Shown here one piece after another: positions 26,059-34,976 of a stretch of 54,717 nucleotides of DNA. How positions within the stretch are numbered: the stretch's first letter is position 1; each line of letters starts with the position of its first letter. The stretch is from Rhizobium sullae. Its GTDB lineage: Bacteria; Pseudomonadota; Alphaproteobacteria; Rhizobiales; Rhizobiaceae. Where the stretch lies: positions 1-54,717 of the forward strand of contig NZ_FWER01000035.1 of assembly GCF_900169785.1 (NCBI RefSeq). The letters are read 5' to 3'. The notes below the pieces were generated by a model. That model searched no databases, was not told where the DNA came from, and saw nothing but the letters and a program-made list of their open reading frames with translations. The translations under genes were made by a program, and so were the position numbers.

Positions 26059-28335
26059 TCACGCGAAGCTCACGGCAAGGTTGAACGGCGTCTTGCGCAG
26101 CCGCTTTCCCGTCACCGCATGAATTGCGTTTGCCAGTGCCGGAATCGACGGCGGGACGCCACATTCTCCCGCTCCGCCGATCCGAGGAGAGTTTTCCAGG
26201 AGATGGACTTCAATTTCCGGGCATTGGGCCATGCGAATGGCGTCGAAGTCGTAGAAATTTTCCTGCTGGACGCGCCCGTCCTCGAACGTGATTGCCTGAC
26301 CCATGGCGGTCGAAAGTCCGAAGATGATGCCTGACATCATCTGATCGGAATAGATGGCGGGATCCAAGACATGGCCCGGGTCTGCAACACACCAGACCTT
26401 AACGATGCGGATATCGCCACCTGTCACAGCAACTTCAACGACCTCGCCGACCCAGCTCCCATATGAAAGCGTGAAACCGACACCCTTTCCATGACCTGGC
26501 GGCAGTGCGCGCCCCCAATTGGATACGTCGCGCAGCTTTTCCATGACCAGTCTTGCGGGTCTGTGTTCCGCGGCGCTCATCATGGAAATGCGCATATCGA
26601 TCGGGTCGAGCCCCGCCTTTTCGGCAAGTTCGTCCATAAAGCCTTCGTGGAAGAAGCCGTTGTACGATCCGCCGACCGAGCGCAAGAGCCCGACCTGGAT
26701 GGCCGTCTTCATATTGTGTGCGGCAAAACGACTGTTCGCCCACACATTGGGCTGCCCGGCCATTCCCTCCAGCGTCTGTTCGTCCTCGGCGGGAAGAGGT
26801 GTTTCGGGTGCGAAACGCCCGAAAAGCCCTGCCATGACCGATGGTGCGGCAATGTTGACATCGATGGTTTCCGGCGATTTGCCCGGCTGCACGATCGCCC
26901 TGAGTTTCGCGAGCGCGCGCGGGCGGTAAAAGCCGTGTTGCATGTCCTCTTCCCTGCTCCAGGTGACTTTCACCGGCCGGCCTTCCGCTGCGGGCGCAAG
27001 AGCTGCCGCATAAAGCGCGGGGTCTCCGGCACGTCGGCCGAAGCTGCCGCCCAGACGGGTAACATGAACAGTGACATCCTCCGTCTCGATGCCGAGAAAC
27101 TTGGCGGCGACCTGTGCGTCGACGCCGGGCATCTGCGTGCCCGTCCATATGGTGAGTTTTCCATCCCGGAATTGTGCGGTTGCGCTCATCGGCTCCATGG
27201 TGGCATGCGCCAGGAAGGGCACTTCGTATTCCGCTTCGACAACGGTTGCGGGCTCGGCATCCGCGAATGCCTTATCCACGTCGCCGGCCTCGTCTCGGAT
27301 CCAGTCTGGCGCGCGCGCCAGCGCATCCCTGTAGAGGGTTTCGATCCCGGCGTCATCGGCAGGATAGGGAGCCTCACCCCACTCGACCTCCAGAGCCTTT
27401 GCCCCCTGAAACGCCGCCCAGGTGTTGTCGGCGATGATGCCGAAACCCGAGCCGACGGCGGTGTCGATCTGAACGACCTTCCTCACGCCCTTAATGGCCA
27501 GGGCAGGTGCATCGTCGAATTTGACGGTCTTCGCGCCCATGCGCGGCGACATACGTACAGTGCCGTAGATCATATCGGGCAGTTGAACGTCGATACCGAA
27601 GATCGGCGCGCCGGTCACCATTTTGCGTATATCGACCCGGCGTTGCGGCTTACCCAGGATTTTCCAATCCAATGAAGATCGCAGTTCAACGCTTGAAGGA
27701 ATTTCCAGCTTTGCGGCATCGGTTGCCAGTTCGGTATATTCGAGTGTCCTGCCATCCGGATGAATGACTTTTCCAGCCTCGGTTTCCAGCTTCGAGACGT
27801 CGACATTCCAACGCTTGGCCGCCGCAGCCTTCAGCACTTCGCGGGCTGCCGCGCCGGCCCGGCGCATCTTCTCGTAGCCGTCGATGGTTGAGCTTGAGCC
27901 GCCGGTTGCCTGCATGGCGATGAATTTCGACATGACGCGCATCATCTCGCGCGTCGCCGTCGCCTTCAGCCCGTCGTCAAACCACGGAAAGGCAGCGACC
28001 TGATTGAACATCGCCTGATTATAATAGGCTTTCCCCGGCAATCCATGTTCGACCTTGATCTGATCCATGCCGACATCGAGTTCCTCGGCCACTAGCGCCG
28101 CCAGTGTCGTATGGATGCCCTGGCCCATCTCGGCGCGCGGCGCGATGATGGTGATGCCGCTTTCCTTGCCGATCCTGATATAGGGCGTGAACGCAGCCTC
28201 TTCCGCTGGAAGGTCTTCTTCAAGCGGATTGCTGTAGGGGCGCTTGTACATGTAGTAGCCGACGGCCAGCCCGCCCGCGGCGGCGACGCCAAGCCCGAGG
28301 AAGGTTCGACGGGCGATCTTTGCAACGCGGCCCAT
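26059..28335 (-). CDS. Molybdenum hydroxylase large subunit (IorB-like)
   Basis: A 758-residue xanthine-oxidase-family molybdopterin subunit in the single-chain IorB style. The N-terminus RRTFLGLGVAAAGG is a twin-arginine signal, implying export of the folded cofactor-loaded enzyme. Molybdopterin-binding segments include GGSFGRRAGDP, and the catalytic Glu is in GGAGECGVPPS near the C-terminus. The ATG at 28335 comes two bases after the stop of the [2Fe-2S] subunit gene. Family members oxidise N-heterocycles such as isoquinoline, or aldehydes. No XdhC-type chaperone or dedicated cytochrome is adjacent; the nearest cytochrome c gene is at 44248. Confidence 0.9.
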   Translation of the reverse strand: MGRVAKIARRTFLGLGVAAAGGLAVGYYMYKRPYSNPLEEDLPAEEAAFTPYIRIGKESGITIIAPRAEMGQGIHTTLAALVAEELDVGMDQIKVEHGLPGKAYYNQAMFNQVAAFPWFDDGLKATATREMMRVMSKFIAMQATGGSSSTIDGYEKMRRAGAAAREVLKAAAAKRWNVDVSKLETEAGKVIHPDGRTLEYTELATDAAKLEIPSSVELRSSLDWKILGKPQRRVDIRKMVTGAPIFGIDVQLPDMIYGTVRMSPRMGAKTVKFDDAPALAIKGVRKVVQIDTAVGSGFGIIADNTWAAFQGAKALEVEWGEAPYPADDAGIETLYRDALARAPDWIRDEAGDVDKAFADAEPATVVEAEYEVPFLAHATMEPMSATAQFRDGKLTIWTGTQMPGVDAQVAAKFLGIETEDVTVHVTRLGGSFGRRAGDPALYAAALAPAAEGRPVKVTWSREEDMQHGFYRPRALAKLRAIVQPGKSPETIDVNIAAPSVMAGLFGRFAPETPLPAEDEQTLEGMAGQPNVWANSRFAAHNMKTAIQVGLLRSVGGSYNGFFHEGFMDELAEKAGLDPIDMRISMMSAAEHRPARLVMEKLRDVSNWGRALPPGHGKGVGFTLSYGSWVGEVVEVAVTGGDIRIVKVWCVADPGHVLDPAIYSDQMMSGIIFGLSTAMGQAITFEDGRVQQENFYDFDAIRMAQCPEIEVHLLENSPRIGGAGECGVPPSIPALANAIHAVTGKRLRKTPFNLAVSFA

Positions 28336-28337
28336 GT

Positions 28338-28790
28338 TCAAGCCTTCACATGCTTGGCCGCGGCGAGGATCGCAGCCTTGATCTTGGGATAGGTTCCACA
28401 GCGACACAGGTTCGTCATGGCATCGTCAATGTCCGCCTCGCTGGGGTTGCTGTTCGTGTTCAGCAAGGCGACGGCGGCCATGATCTGGCCTGACTGGCAA
28501 TAGCCGCATTGGGGCACGTTGTGATCGATCCATGCATGCTGCACGGCGTGCAGCCTATCGCCCGGCGCCAGTCCTTCGATGGTGGTTACGCTCCCTTCGA
28601 CGGCAGATACGGGATGAGAGCACGATCTTACCGGCTCACCATCGATCAGGACGGTGCACGCACCGCAGGCACCGACCCCGCAGCCGAATTTCGGGCCCTT
28701 GATGTTCAGGAGATCACGCAGCGCCCAAAGCAGGGGCATATCCGGTTCCGCGTCCACATCATGCTTGGTTCCATTGACTGTGATTTGCAT
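28338..28790 (-). CDS. Molybdenum hydroxylase [2Fe-2S] subunit (IorA-like)
   Basis: A 150-residue iron-sulfur subunit. The plant-type cluster motif CGVGACGACTVL (about 37-48, with a further Cys at VRSC) and the second cluster motif CGYCQSGQ ... CRCGTYPKI (about 97-136) are complete. It passes electrons from the molybdenum centre of the following subunit to an external acceptor. It is the first gene of the two-gene operon, coupled to the large subunit by a two-base gap. Confidence 0.93.
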   Translation of the reverse strand: MQITVNGTKHDVDAEPDMPLLWALRDLLNIKGPKFGCGVGACGACTVLIDGEPVRSCSHPVSAVEGSVTTIEGLAPGDRLHAVQHAWIDHNVPQCGYCQSGQIMAAVALLNTNSNPSEADIDDAMTNLCRCGTYPKIKAAILAAAKHVKA

Positions 28791-28934
28791 AGCATTCTCC
28801 TCTCACCACGACGCAGATGCTGTCCTTCGCGATTATCGATGGTCCTCGTCTCGCAGCGTCGCTCCATCTTCCACCGGAGCGCCAAGCGGCCGTTTCAACC
28901 GCCCGGCCGGCATTCCGGTGCTGCAATTCGCCAC

Positions 28935-29813
28935 TCAAAGGAACTGCTTGAAGAAACGCAAAAGCCGCGGAGCGATGTAACCCGTGTAGCCGCGCGGGTC
29001 GTCGATCGATTCTTCGCCGAACCAGAAATGGCCGGCGCCGATCACAGGGAAATCCCGGACCATGAAGCCGGCCTGCTTGAGCGCCCCGATGAAAGGTATT
29101 GTCTGAAACTGCGGGTTCACCGTTTCATCCGCAGTTCCATATGCGATGAACATCGGGATCGTGTTCACCGCATATCGGACATAACTTATCGGGGATGCAT
29201 CGAAGTAGCTCTGCCGGTTCGCGAAAGGCGGCGCACCGATCAGGCACTCGGAGCGCCGTTCCTTCGGGTCGGTGATATCGGCAATTTCCTGCTGCCACAG
29301 CGCAAACAGATCATAGACGCCGTAAATGCCGGCAAAGGCCTTGACGCTTGCATCAGCGCTCGAGAAGTCATTGGCCGGCTGCGCATTCCGGAAATGCGGA
29401 GAATCCCCACCAAGCGTCGCCAACGCTCCCACATGGGCACCTGCGGACGAACCGAGCATTGCTATTCGGGCAGGGTCGATTCCAAGTTCGTCAGCAGCGC
29501 CGCGGACAAACTGTATAGCACTGACCACATCACAGACTGCCTCCGGAAACATCTTCGTCTTGTCTGCGACACGATAGTTAAAGCCGAACAATGCGATACC
29601 GTTCATGGCAAGAAACGGTCCCCAGACCTTGGCTGCTCTTGGATCGCAAAGACGCCACCCGCCGCCAGGGGCCGCAACCACGACCGGAAACGGTCCGTCG
29701 CCGGCGGGCAGGTATAGGTCGCCCCGCAACTCTACATTACCATGTCGCGCATAGGGGATTCCTTTGCGGACGACCACTCCTGCGTCTTCCGTTGTTATCG
29801 TTGCGGTATCCAC
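28935..29813 (-). CDS. Alpha/beta hydrolase (BD-FAE/esterase-lipase type)
   Basis: A 292-residue esterase-like hydrolase. It shows the oxyanion segment AAPGGGW, the nucleophile motif GSSAGAHV (Ser about 150 from the GTG start), an acid in GTADETV and the base in GAGHFWF. The start is uncertain. The frame is open to an ATG at 29897 that overlaps the transporter stop by ATGA, but the first 28 residues from it look non-conserved, while AAGGAG precedes a GTG at 29813 by seven bases. It is co-directional with the AAHS transporter and Rieske genes. It probably cleaves an ester or amide of an aromatic substrate. Confidence 0.82.
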   Translation of the reverse strand: MDTATITTEDAGVVVRKGIPYARHGNVELRGDLYLPAGDGPFPVVVAAPGGGWRLCDPRAAKVWGPFLAMNGIALFGFNYRVADKTKMFPEAVCDVVSAIQFVRGAADELGIDPARIAMLGSSAGAHVGALATLGGDSPHFRNAQPANDFSSADASVKAFAGIYGVYDLFALWQQEIADITDPKERRSECLIGAPPFANRQSYFDASPISYVRYAVNTIPMFIAYGTADETVNPQFQTIPFIGALKQAGFMVRDFPVIGAGHFWFGEESIDDPRGYTGYIAPRLLRFFKQFL

Positions 29814-29893
29814 ACCCAATCTCCTTGCCGTGCGCTGTTTCCGATTAGATACAAAGGGCTGGCAGCACCCGCAAACATGGCGAGTGCTGTCGG

Positions 29894-31324
29894 TCATTTG
29901 ACGGCAGTCAACTCCGCCGTCGGCACAATCGTCGCCGGGGGATCGGACGATTCATTGACGTGCAGGCTACCAAAGCGCTGCTTGCACAACACGACAAGAA
30001 AAATGGAACCGATTGTTCCGATGGCCATGGGAATTGCCGCGAAAGCGATCATGTCCTTCGCAGGCAGTTCAAGTGTTAGTATGGCACTGCCGATCATCGG
30101 GCCGACGATTGAGCCGAGGCGCCCCGCACCGAGACCCCACCCAATGCCGGCCGCCCGAACCCTAGTCGGATAAAAAAGCCCGGCGATGGTCGAACAACCG
30201 ACCTGCAGCGCACCCACGGACATCCCTGGTATCAGGACGCACAGGACAATTCCCGCTTGTGGAAGATCATACCAAGAGAACGCAAGCAGGAAGGGGATTG
30301 CGATGACAAACAGTATCGGCAGCAGCAAGACCCCGACACGCGAAACCAGCAGGGCGATTACGATGCCGCCAAGAATACCGGCGCCAGCAAATATCGCCGA
30401 AAACTTACCGGCTTCCTGAATGCTGTAGTTGAGGCTTTGCAGCACGAGCGGAAGCCAGCTGATGATCAGGAAAAGCGCCATCCCGGTGGCAAAGAAGGCC
30501 AGCCAAAGCATCAGGGTCATAGGACCCTTTCCGCCGTCGAACAGACGTCCGACAGAGCGGCCATCACTTTTTTCCGTTAGCTGATTTTCAAGGCGCGGAA
30601 CCCAGTCGGGGCTTGCATCGAGCCGCTTGAGCAGCGACTTCAGTTCGCCGTGTTTTTTCGGGTTGTTTGCCAAGTATTTGACCGATTCCGGCATCGTCAG
30701 CAATAGCACAGCTGCCAGGATGATAGGACCTACGCCTCCAATGATGGCCAGAATGTGCCAGCCGTAGGTCGGCACCAAGACAGCTGTCATCACGCCGGGA
30801 GCCATCGCGCCAAGCGGAACGCAGCTGGCAGCAAGCGCCAATATCCTGTTGCGCGACTTCTTCGGGGCGAATTCCGCGACCATTGCAGCCGCCGTTGGCA
30901 TCGCGCCGCCCAGACCGACACCGATCACGAAGCGACAGAGGATCATTTGCGATATCGTCGTCGCCCACAACATCGCGAGGGTCCCGAGACCAAAAGCGAG
31001 GCAGCTTCCGACGATCGTCAGCTTGCGACCGTAACGATCGCCGACCAAACCGAGTAAGGGTCCGGCAAGCGCAAAGCCGACCAGGCTCGAGACAAAAACG
31101 GGCCCAAGCGCGGATTTATCGAACCCGAATTCCTTTACCAGTTCGGGGGCAATAAATGTAATGACGGTCAGATCGTAACCGTCCAAAAAAAACACTAGGC
31201 CGCAGAGGATCCATACAAGGATCATCAGTCCACCCGGTTTGGCCATGTCCAACGGGCCGTCCACATCGCTTGCTCCTGCCACAGTCCTCTCCCTTTTTTC
31301 CACCTGCGCATCTGACGCCGCCAC
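29894..31324 (-). CDS. MFS transporter, aromatic acid:H+ symporter (AAHS) type
   Basis: A 476-residue major-facilitator protein with 12 predicted helices. The first helix holds FFLDGYDLTVITF, the DGYD motif typical of AAHS proteins such as PcaK/BenK. The loop GDRYGRK is the MFS signature between helices 2 and 3. Translation starts at a GTG (31324) with GGAAGAG upstream. It lies between the Rieske oxygenase genes and the hydrolase gene and is the likely inner-membrane importer for their aromatic-acid substrate. Confidence 0.88.
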   Translation of the reverse strand: MAASDAQVEKRERTVAGASDVDGPLDMAKPGGLMILVWILCGLVFFLDGYDLTVITFIAPELVKEFGFDKSALGPVFVSSLVGFALAGPLLGLVGDRYGRKLTIVGSCLAFGLGTLAMLWATTISQMILCRFVIGVGLGGAMPTAAAMVAEFAPKKSRNRILALAASCVPLGAMAPGVMTAVLVPTYGWHILAIIGGVGPIILAAVLLLTMPESVKYLANNPKKHGELKSLLKRLDASPDWVPRLENQLTEKSDGRSVGRLFDGGKGPMTLMLWLAFFATGMALFLIISWLPLVLQSLNYSIQEAGKFSAIFAGAGILGGIVIALLVSRVGVLLLPILFVIAIPFLLAFSWYDLPQAGIVLCVLIPGMSVGALQVGCSTIAGLFYPTRVRAAGIGWGLGAGRLGSIVGPMIGSAILTLELPAKDMIAFAAIPMAIGTIGSIFLVVLCKQRFGSLHVNESSDPPATIVPTAELTAVK

Positions 31325-31494
31325 GGCTCTTCCGTCTCTTTAATATCGGACCCGTAGTAGCGACCTCGACGTTTACGAATGCCATGCCTGCATTACCAAA
31401 GGGGCGTTATCCAACTCACGCGAGTCTGCATCGTTGGTTCCTTGAGGCCATCCCCCTCAAGGCGCTGCCTGCTGCATGTCGGCTTGCATGTATG

Positions 31495-31518
31495 GCCGCC
31501 CGGCATGCTCCGGGCGGC
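31495..31518. terminator. GC-rich hairpin after the Rieske genes
   Basis: A 9-bp perfect stem GCCGCCCGG/CCGGGCGGC with a six-base loop stands six bases past the beta-subunit stop. The T-rich tail (TTTCTTTT) is on the plus strand, so it would terminate plus-strand transcription best. On the minus strand it may protect or attenuate the message before the transporter gene. A second stem (CCTTGAGG/CCTCAAGG, 31440-31462) follows. Confidence 0.4.
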
Positions 31519-31524
31519 TTTCTT

Positions 31525-32025
31525 TTAGAGATAGATTTGAAGGATCGTGTCGTGGAGTCCGTCGCAATCGATGAGGTCCACGCGCTGTCTGCGGATTTTG
31601 AAGCCCTCGTCCGTAGTGACAAGGTGATGTGTGAAGCCACCTACATATGTCTTCAGCACATCGCGACGGAATTGGGTGACATGAAAGCGGGAGTGTACGA
31701 CAATGTCGCCATTGCTATCGGGCTCGCCCAAGCGCACATTTCCGACGACATGGCTGCTGCGCGTGATCGGCTGCTGCCCTGCGGTTCCGAATGCCAGCAG
31801 ACGCTCGCAGCGGGCAACCATCGTCGGCAGGTCGTCATACATGAATGACAGCTGCATCTCGGGGTCGGAGTCGTGCGGCGTCGCGGGGATCCAGTAAGTC
31901 CCGTCGTCGGTGAAGAGGCTCAGCCAAGATTCATAGTCACGAGCGTCGATGAACTCGGCCTGCTGGAAGATGAAATCTTCCACCTCGGCCCGGGTAACGG
32001 TTACGTCTTTGGGTCTATTCAACAT
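31525..32025 (-). CDS. Rieske ring-hydroxylating dioxygenase, beta subunit
   Basis: A 166-residue small subunit of the cone-fold type. It begins with the typical helix (VTRAEVEDFIFQQAEFIDARDYESWLSLF), then DDGTYWIPA and RITRSSHVVGN-like segments of the family. It supports the alpha3beta3 hexamer but does not bind metal. It lies ten bases after the alpha-subunit stop. Confidence 0.92.
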   Translation of the reverse strand: MLNRPKDVTVTRAEVEDFIFQQAEFIDARDYESWLSLFTDDGTYWIPATPHDSDPEMQLSFMYDDLPTMVARCERLLAFGTAGQQPITRSSHVVGNVRLGEPDSNGDIVVHSRFHVTQFRRDVLKTYVGGFTHHLVTTDEGFKIRRQRVDLIDCDGLHDTILQIYL

Positions 32026-32035
32026 AAATTCTTCC

Positions 32036-33385
32036 TCAAATTTCGCGACGGGTCTTTTCGGCGGTCATATATTCGCGCCATGCCTTGTACATGTTGCGCA
32101 TGCAGACCTCGGAATTGCCGGTGGCGCCCTTGAAGCTGCCCTCTCCGACCTGGACGTCGCGATTGGCCTCGCGATGCAGACTGATCCATTCCGACTGTGG
32201 CCCCTTGAGACCCTGATGAACGCGGAAATAGGCTTCGAAATCGTCCGCCGCGACGACATTCGACGGGGAGTTGGCGAGGTTGCCGCCGGTGATCGCGCGA
32301 CGCGTGAAGCTGTCCGGAGCGCCCTTGAAGCGGAACACCCAAATCTCCAGTGCCGTCTTATCGACGGAAATCGGACGCAGGACGCGCATCTGCTGAAGCG
32401 ACTGCTGCATCACCAACGTCGGGAACATCATCACATTATGGAAATTCTGCTTCAGCACCGCGGCCGCCTTGTCGGCGCCGTGCCGGGCGATCAGGGCGGC
32501 CTTGTAGTGTTCCCCGTCTTCGCCCGTCAGTTCGGGCGCGAATGCCGCCATATCGAAATGTCCGTGCGGATGGGCGACGAGATCGATCTTCGCCATCTGG
32601 TCCGGCTCGCCGGCAAGCATCGCCGCCACGTCGAGGCCGCCCGGACGGGCGCGGCCCTTGAACTTCTCTAGCGTGCGCTGGGCGGCCCGCGCCATCTGGT
32701 GATGCACGAACGAGGTGTGCATACCGTCGCTCATGTTGTCGAGGAAGATCTTCCAGTTGCTGTTCTGGACGGTGCGGTAGCAATTGCCGATGACCTCCAA
32801 TTCGCCGCTCGGCGAGCGGTCGATGAGGTTGTCGAGACCACGCAGCCCTTCGCCGGCCCATGTCTTGAAATCCAGACCTTCCGGGGAAAGCGATGCGAAG
32901 ACGAACCCGTGGTGATTATGCACGCGCGGCAACTGGCGCATCCCGTTCTTCGGATCCTTCACATTGAATTCGGTTCCGTCGTAGCCGGATTGCACCGGAA
33001 CGGAAATGAGCGAGCCGTCGCCGTCGAAGCGCCAGCCGTGATACATGCACATGAAGTGCTTCGCGGTGCCGTTTCGGTCGGGACAGACGAGCGCGCCCTT
33101 GTGCGGGCAGCGGTTTTCGAGGACATAGATCTCGCCGTTCTTGTGGCGCGTCATGACCACCGGCTGACGTCCGACCTGGGTCGAGAAATAGTCGCCGGGG
33201 TTGGGAACTTGGCTTTCATGTCCGACATAGATCCAGGACTTGCCGAAGATCTGGTCCATTTCCTGCTCGAACACATCCTGATCGGCGAAAACGCGCCGGT
33301 GAATGCGCTCCTTCTCGACCAGATCGCCGACATCAAGATCGTATTGTGAATCGTAGCTTCTCGGTGTTGAGACCTTTGTGTCCAT
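32036..33385 (-). CDS. Rieske ring-hydroxylating dioxygenase, alpha subunit
   Basis: A 449-residue catalytic subunit. The Rieske cluster ligands are in CPHKGALVC and CMYHGWRF. The mononuclear-iron ligands follow in DNMSDGMHTSFVH (Asp, His, His about 206-217), and a further acid is expected late in the chain. ATG 33385 has GGAGGAGTG upstream; an open frame to 33445 lacks support. It dihydroxylates or demethylates an aromatic substrate using electrons from a ferredoxin/reductase, neither of which is encoded in this window. The TetR gene is divergent. Confidence 0.92.
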   Translation of the reverse strand: MDTKVSTPRSYDSQYDLDVGDLVEKERIHRRVFADQDVFEQEMDQIFGKSWIYVGHESQVPNPGDYFSTQVGRQPVVMTRHKNGEIYVLENRCPHKGALVCPDRNGTAKHFMCMYHGWRFDGDGSLISVPVQSGYDGTEFNVKDPKNGMRQLPRVHNHHGFVFASLSPEGLDFKTWAGEGLRGLDNLIDRSPSGELEVIGNCYRTVQNSNWKIFLDNMSDGMHTSFVHHQMARAAQRTLEKFKGRARPGGLDVAAMLAGEPDQMAKIDLVAHPHGHFDMAAFAPELTGEDGEHYKAALIARHGADKAAAVLKQNFHNVMMFPTLVMQQSLQQMRVLRPISVDKTALEIWVFRFKGAPDSFTRRAITGGNLANSPSNVVAADDFEAYFRVHQGLKGPQSEWISLHREANRDVQVGEGSFKGATGNSEVCMRNMYKAWREYMTAEKTRREI

Positions 33386-33938
33386 AATTTCACTCCTCCA
33401 GGGATGATTTGTCTTGTGAGCGCCGGATGTGGCGCTCGGCTGCAATTCGAGCCGCGTCGGCTGCGCAGACAGCCGGCAGCGGCCAACGCGAAACTCCGTC
33501 TGTTTTGCGGAGGCCTTTTCGAGATTCTAGCGGAAATCGCCCGTCATCGCCGACCGTTGACGCGGGCGCGTCCCGGCACAAACATTCAGCTCGTCGACGG
33601 CTTAGCGGAAGCCGTGAACGGCTCGAGATCCACGGTGACGATCATGAAGGCATGCCCGCTACGACAGTCGAGCGACCCCATTGATGCTGGCACGGCCCTG
33701 GGTCCGGCATGATGAAAATTCGGCATTATGATTTTCTCCTCCAAGGCGCACTCCCGCTGCGCCAACGTTCAGCTTGGACTTGTATCGGCTGCCTTCCCGC
33801 CCGAAGGAGCCGGCAGTTTTCCGCCGTGCACAAACGACATTCATACGTTTGTATGATTTGTGTATATGCTGGTATAGTTTCTTGTCAACCGGATTCAGCG
33901 AAGGTAGACCTTTTTTGTCAAAAAGGACCGAGCGCATT
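33386..33938. other. Divergent intergenic region, no gene
   Basis: A 553-bp stretch between the Rieske operon and tetR. Both strands have short open frames without family resemblance. The 33840s are AT-rich and carry a palindrome. Longer than needed for promoters, it could hold a decayed gene that I cannot recognise. Confidence 0.5.
33841..33856. promoter_or_regulatory. TetR operator-like palindrome TCATACGTTTGTATGA
   Basis: A perfect 6-bp inverted repeat (TCATAC/GTATGA) with a 4-bp spacer stands 82 bases before the TetR start, in the AT-rich part of the divergent region. It is a good candidate for the TetR binding site controlling both tetR and the Rieske operon. Confidence 0.55.
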
Positions 33939-34592
33939 ATGAATCGCCGAAAGATCCAGAAACCCAATGCCAAGCAAGAAATATTGGACGTCTCCATTCG
34001 TCTTTTTGCGGAACGTGGCCTCGATGCGGTTTCCATACGCGACATCACCGGTGCGGCAGGCGTCAATCTCGGCGCTGTCACCTATCATTTCGGCTCCAAG
34101 GAACAGCTCATCCACGAGATTTTCGAGATGCTGTTGGGTCCGCTTCAGGAAAAGCGCATGGAGCTTCTCGATCGGGTGGAAGAGCAGACCGGAGACGGCC
34201 CCTTGGATGTGGAGCTGGTTCTGCGGGCGATGATCGAGCCGGCGATCACCAACTCCATCGGTAAGAAGGGCATCGTAACCTATCTTCCCCGTCTGATGTT
34301 TCAGGCCTATTCGGTCGAACGACCGTTTCTGGACAACAAGCTTTCCGAACAAAGCGACGCAGTCGCAAGGCGCTTCATCGACGCCATCGCGCGCGCCATG
34401 CCGGATATGCCATATGAGCAGGTGTGCTGGCGCTACTACATGGTCTTGGGCGGACTTCTGCAACTGACCTCCGATGCGCTGGGCGCAAACCGCCTGTGGC
34501 GTCTGTCGGGCGGACTCTGCAAGACCGATGATCCGACAGGAATGATCGAGGAACTCGTTGCATTTTCCATGCGAGGCCTGGTTGGCCGGTAG
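33939..34592 (+). CDS. TetR-family regulator of the Rieske operon
   Basis: A 217-residue TetR protein. The DNA-binding domain reads AVSIRDITGAAGVNLGAVTYHFGSKEQLIHEI, and the C-terminus is a helical ligand domain. ATG 33939 begins at MNRRKIQK; the frame is open upstream to 33774, but that part covers the operator and lacks family sequence. Divergent from the Rieske alpha gene and next to a palindrome, it is likely a substrate-responsive repressor. Confidence 0.88.
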   Translation: MNRRKIQKPNAKQEILDVSIRLFAERGLDAVSIRDITGAAGVNLGAVTYHFGSKEQLIHEIFEMLLGPLQEKRMELLDRVEEQTGDGPLDVELVLRAMIEPAITNSIGKKGIVTYLPRLMFQAYSVERPFLDNKLSEQSDAVARRFIDAIARAMPDMPYEQVCWRYYMVLGGLLQLTSDALGANRLWRLSGGLCKTDDPTGMIEELVAFSMRGLVGR

Positions 34593-34976
34593 AGTCGCCT
34601 CAAGTTTTTCAGTGACACGGCCGGGGATGACTACAACATCCTATGCGACCTCCATTGGCCTGCGTCATGTCGAGGCTTTATCGGTGCCCTGAGCATCGCC
34701 CGGCACAAAGACACCAAGATTCAGCTGGAATTCTGATCCCCCCGCCCGACAGCGGGCGAGGGCGTGATGGGTCAAACCACCAGCGCGACACTGCTATTTC
34801 CTCACATCACGGTCTGATTTCCAACACCATCCTTCGTCGCCGCAATCATGGAACTGCCGCTGAACATTGCGAACCGTGCGTTGCAGCTTCCGCTGTCCGG
34901 CCTTAAATCGCTTTTTGGCACGCCACCTGATGGTTACTCCGACACTTTTCCGCCGCTTGGTGCGTACAAGGCGACG
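34593..34976. other. Convergent intergenic region, no gene
   Basis: A 384-bp stretch between the convergent tetR and outer-membrane protein genes. I see no conserved frame and no clear terminator hairpin. Confidence 0.5.

Noticed and set aside
26491..27675. 394-codon plus-strand open frame
   Set aside because: Antisense to the molybdenum hydroxylase large subunit, whose motifs are complete on the minus strand.
28509..29717. 402-codon plus-strand open frame spanning two genes
   Set aside because: Antisense to the IorA-like and hydrolase genes; no RBS, no family similarity.
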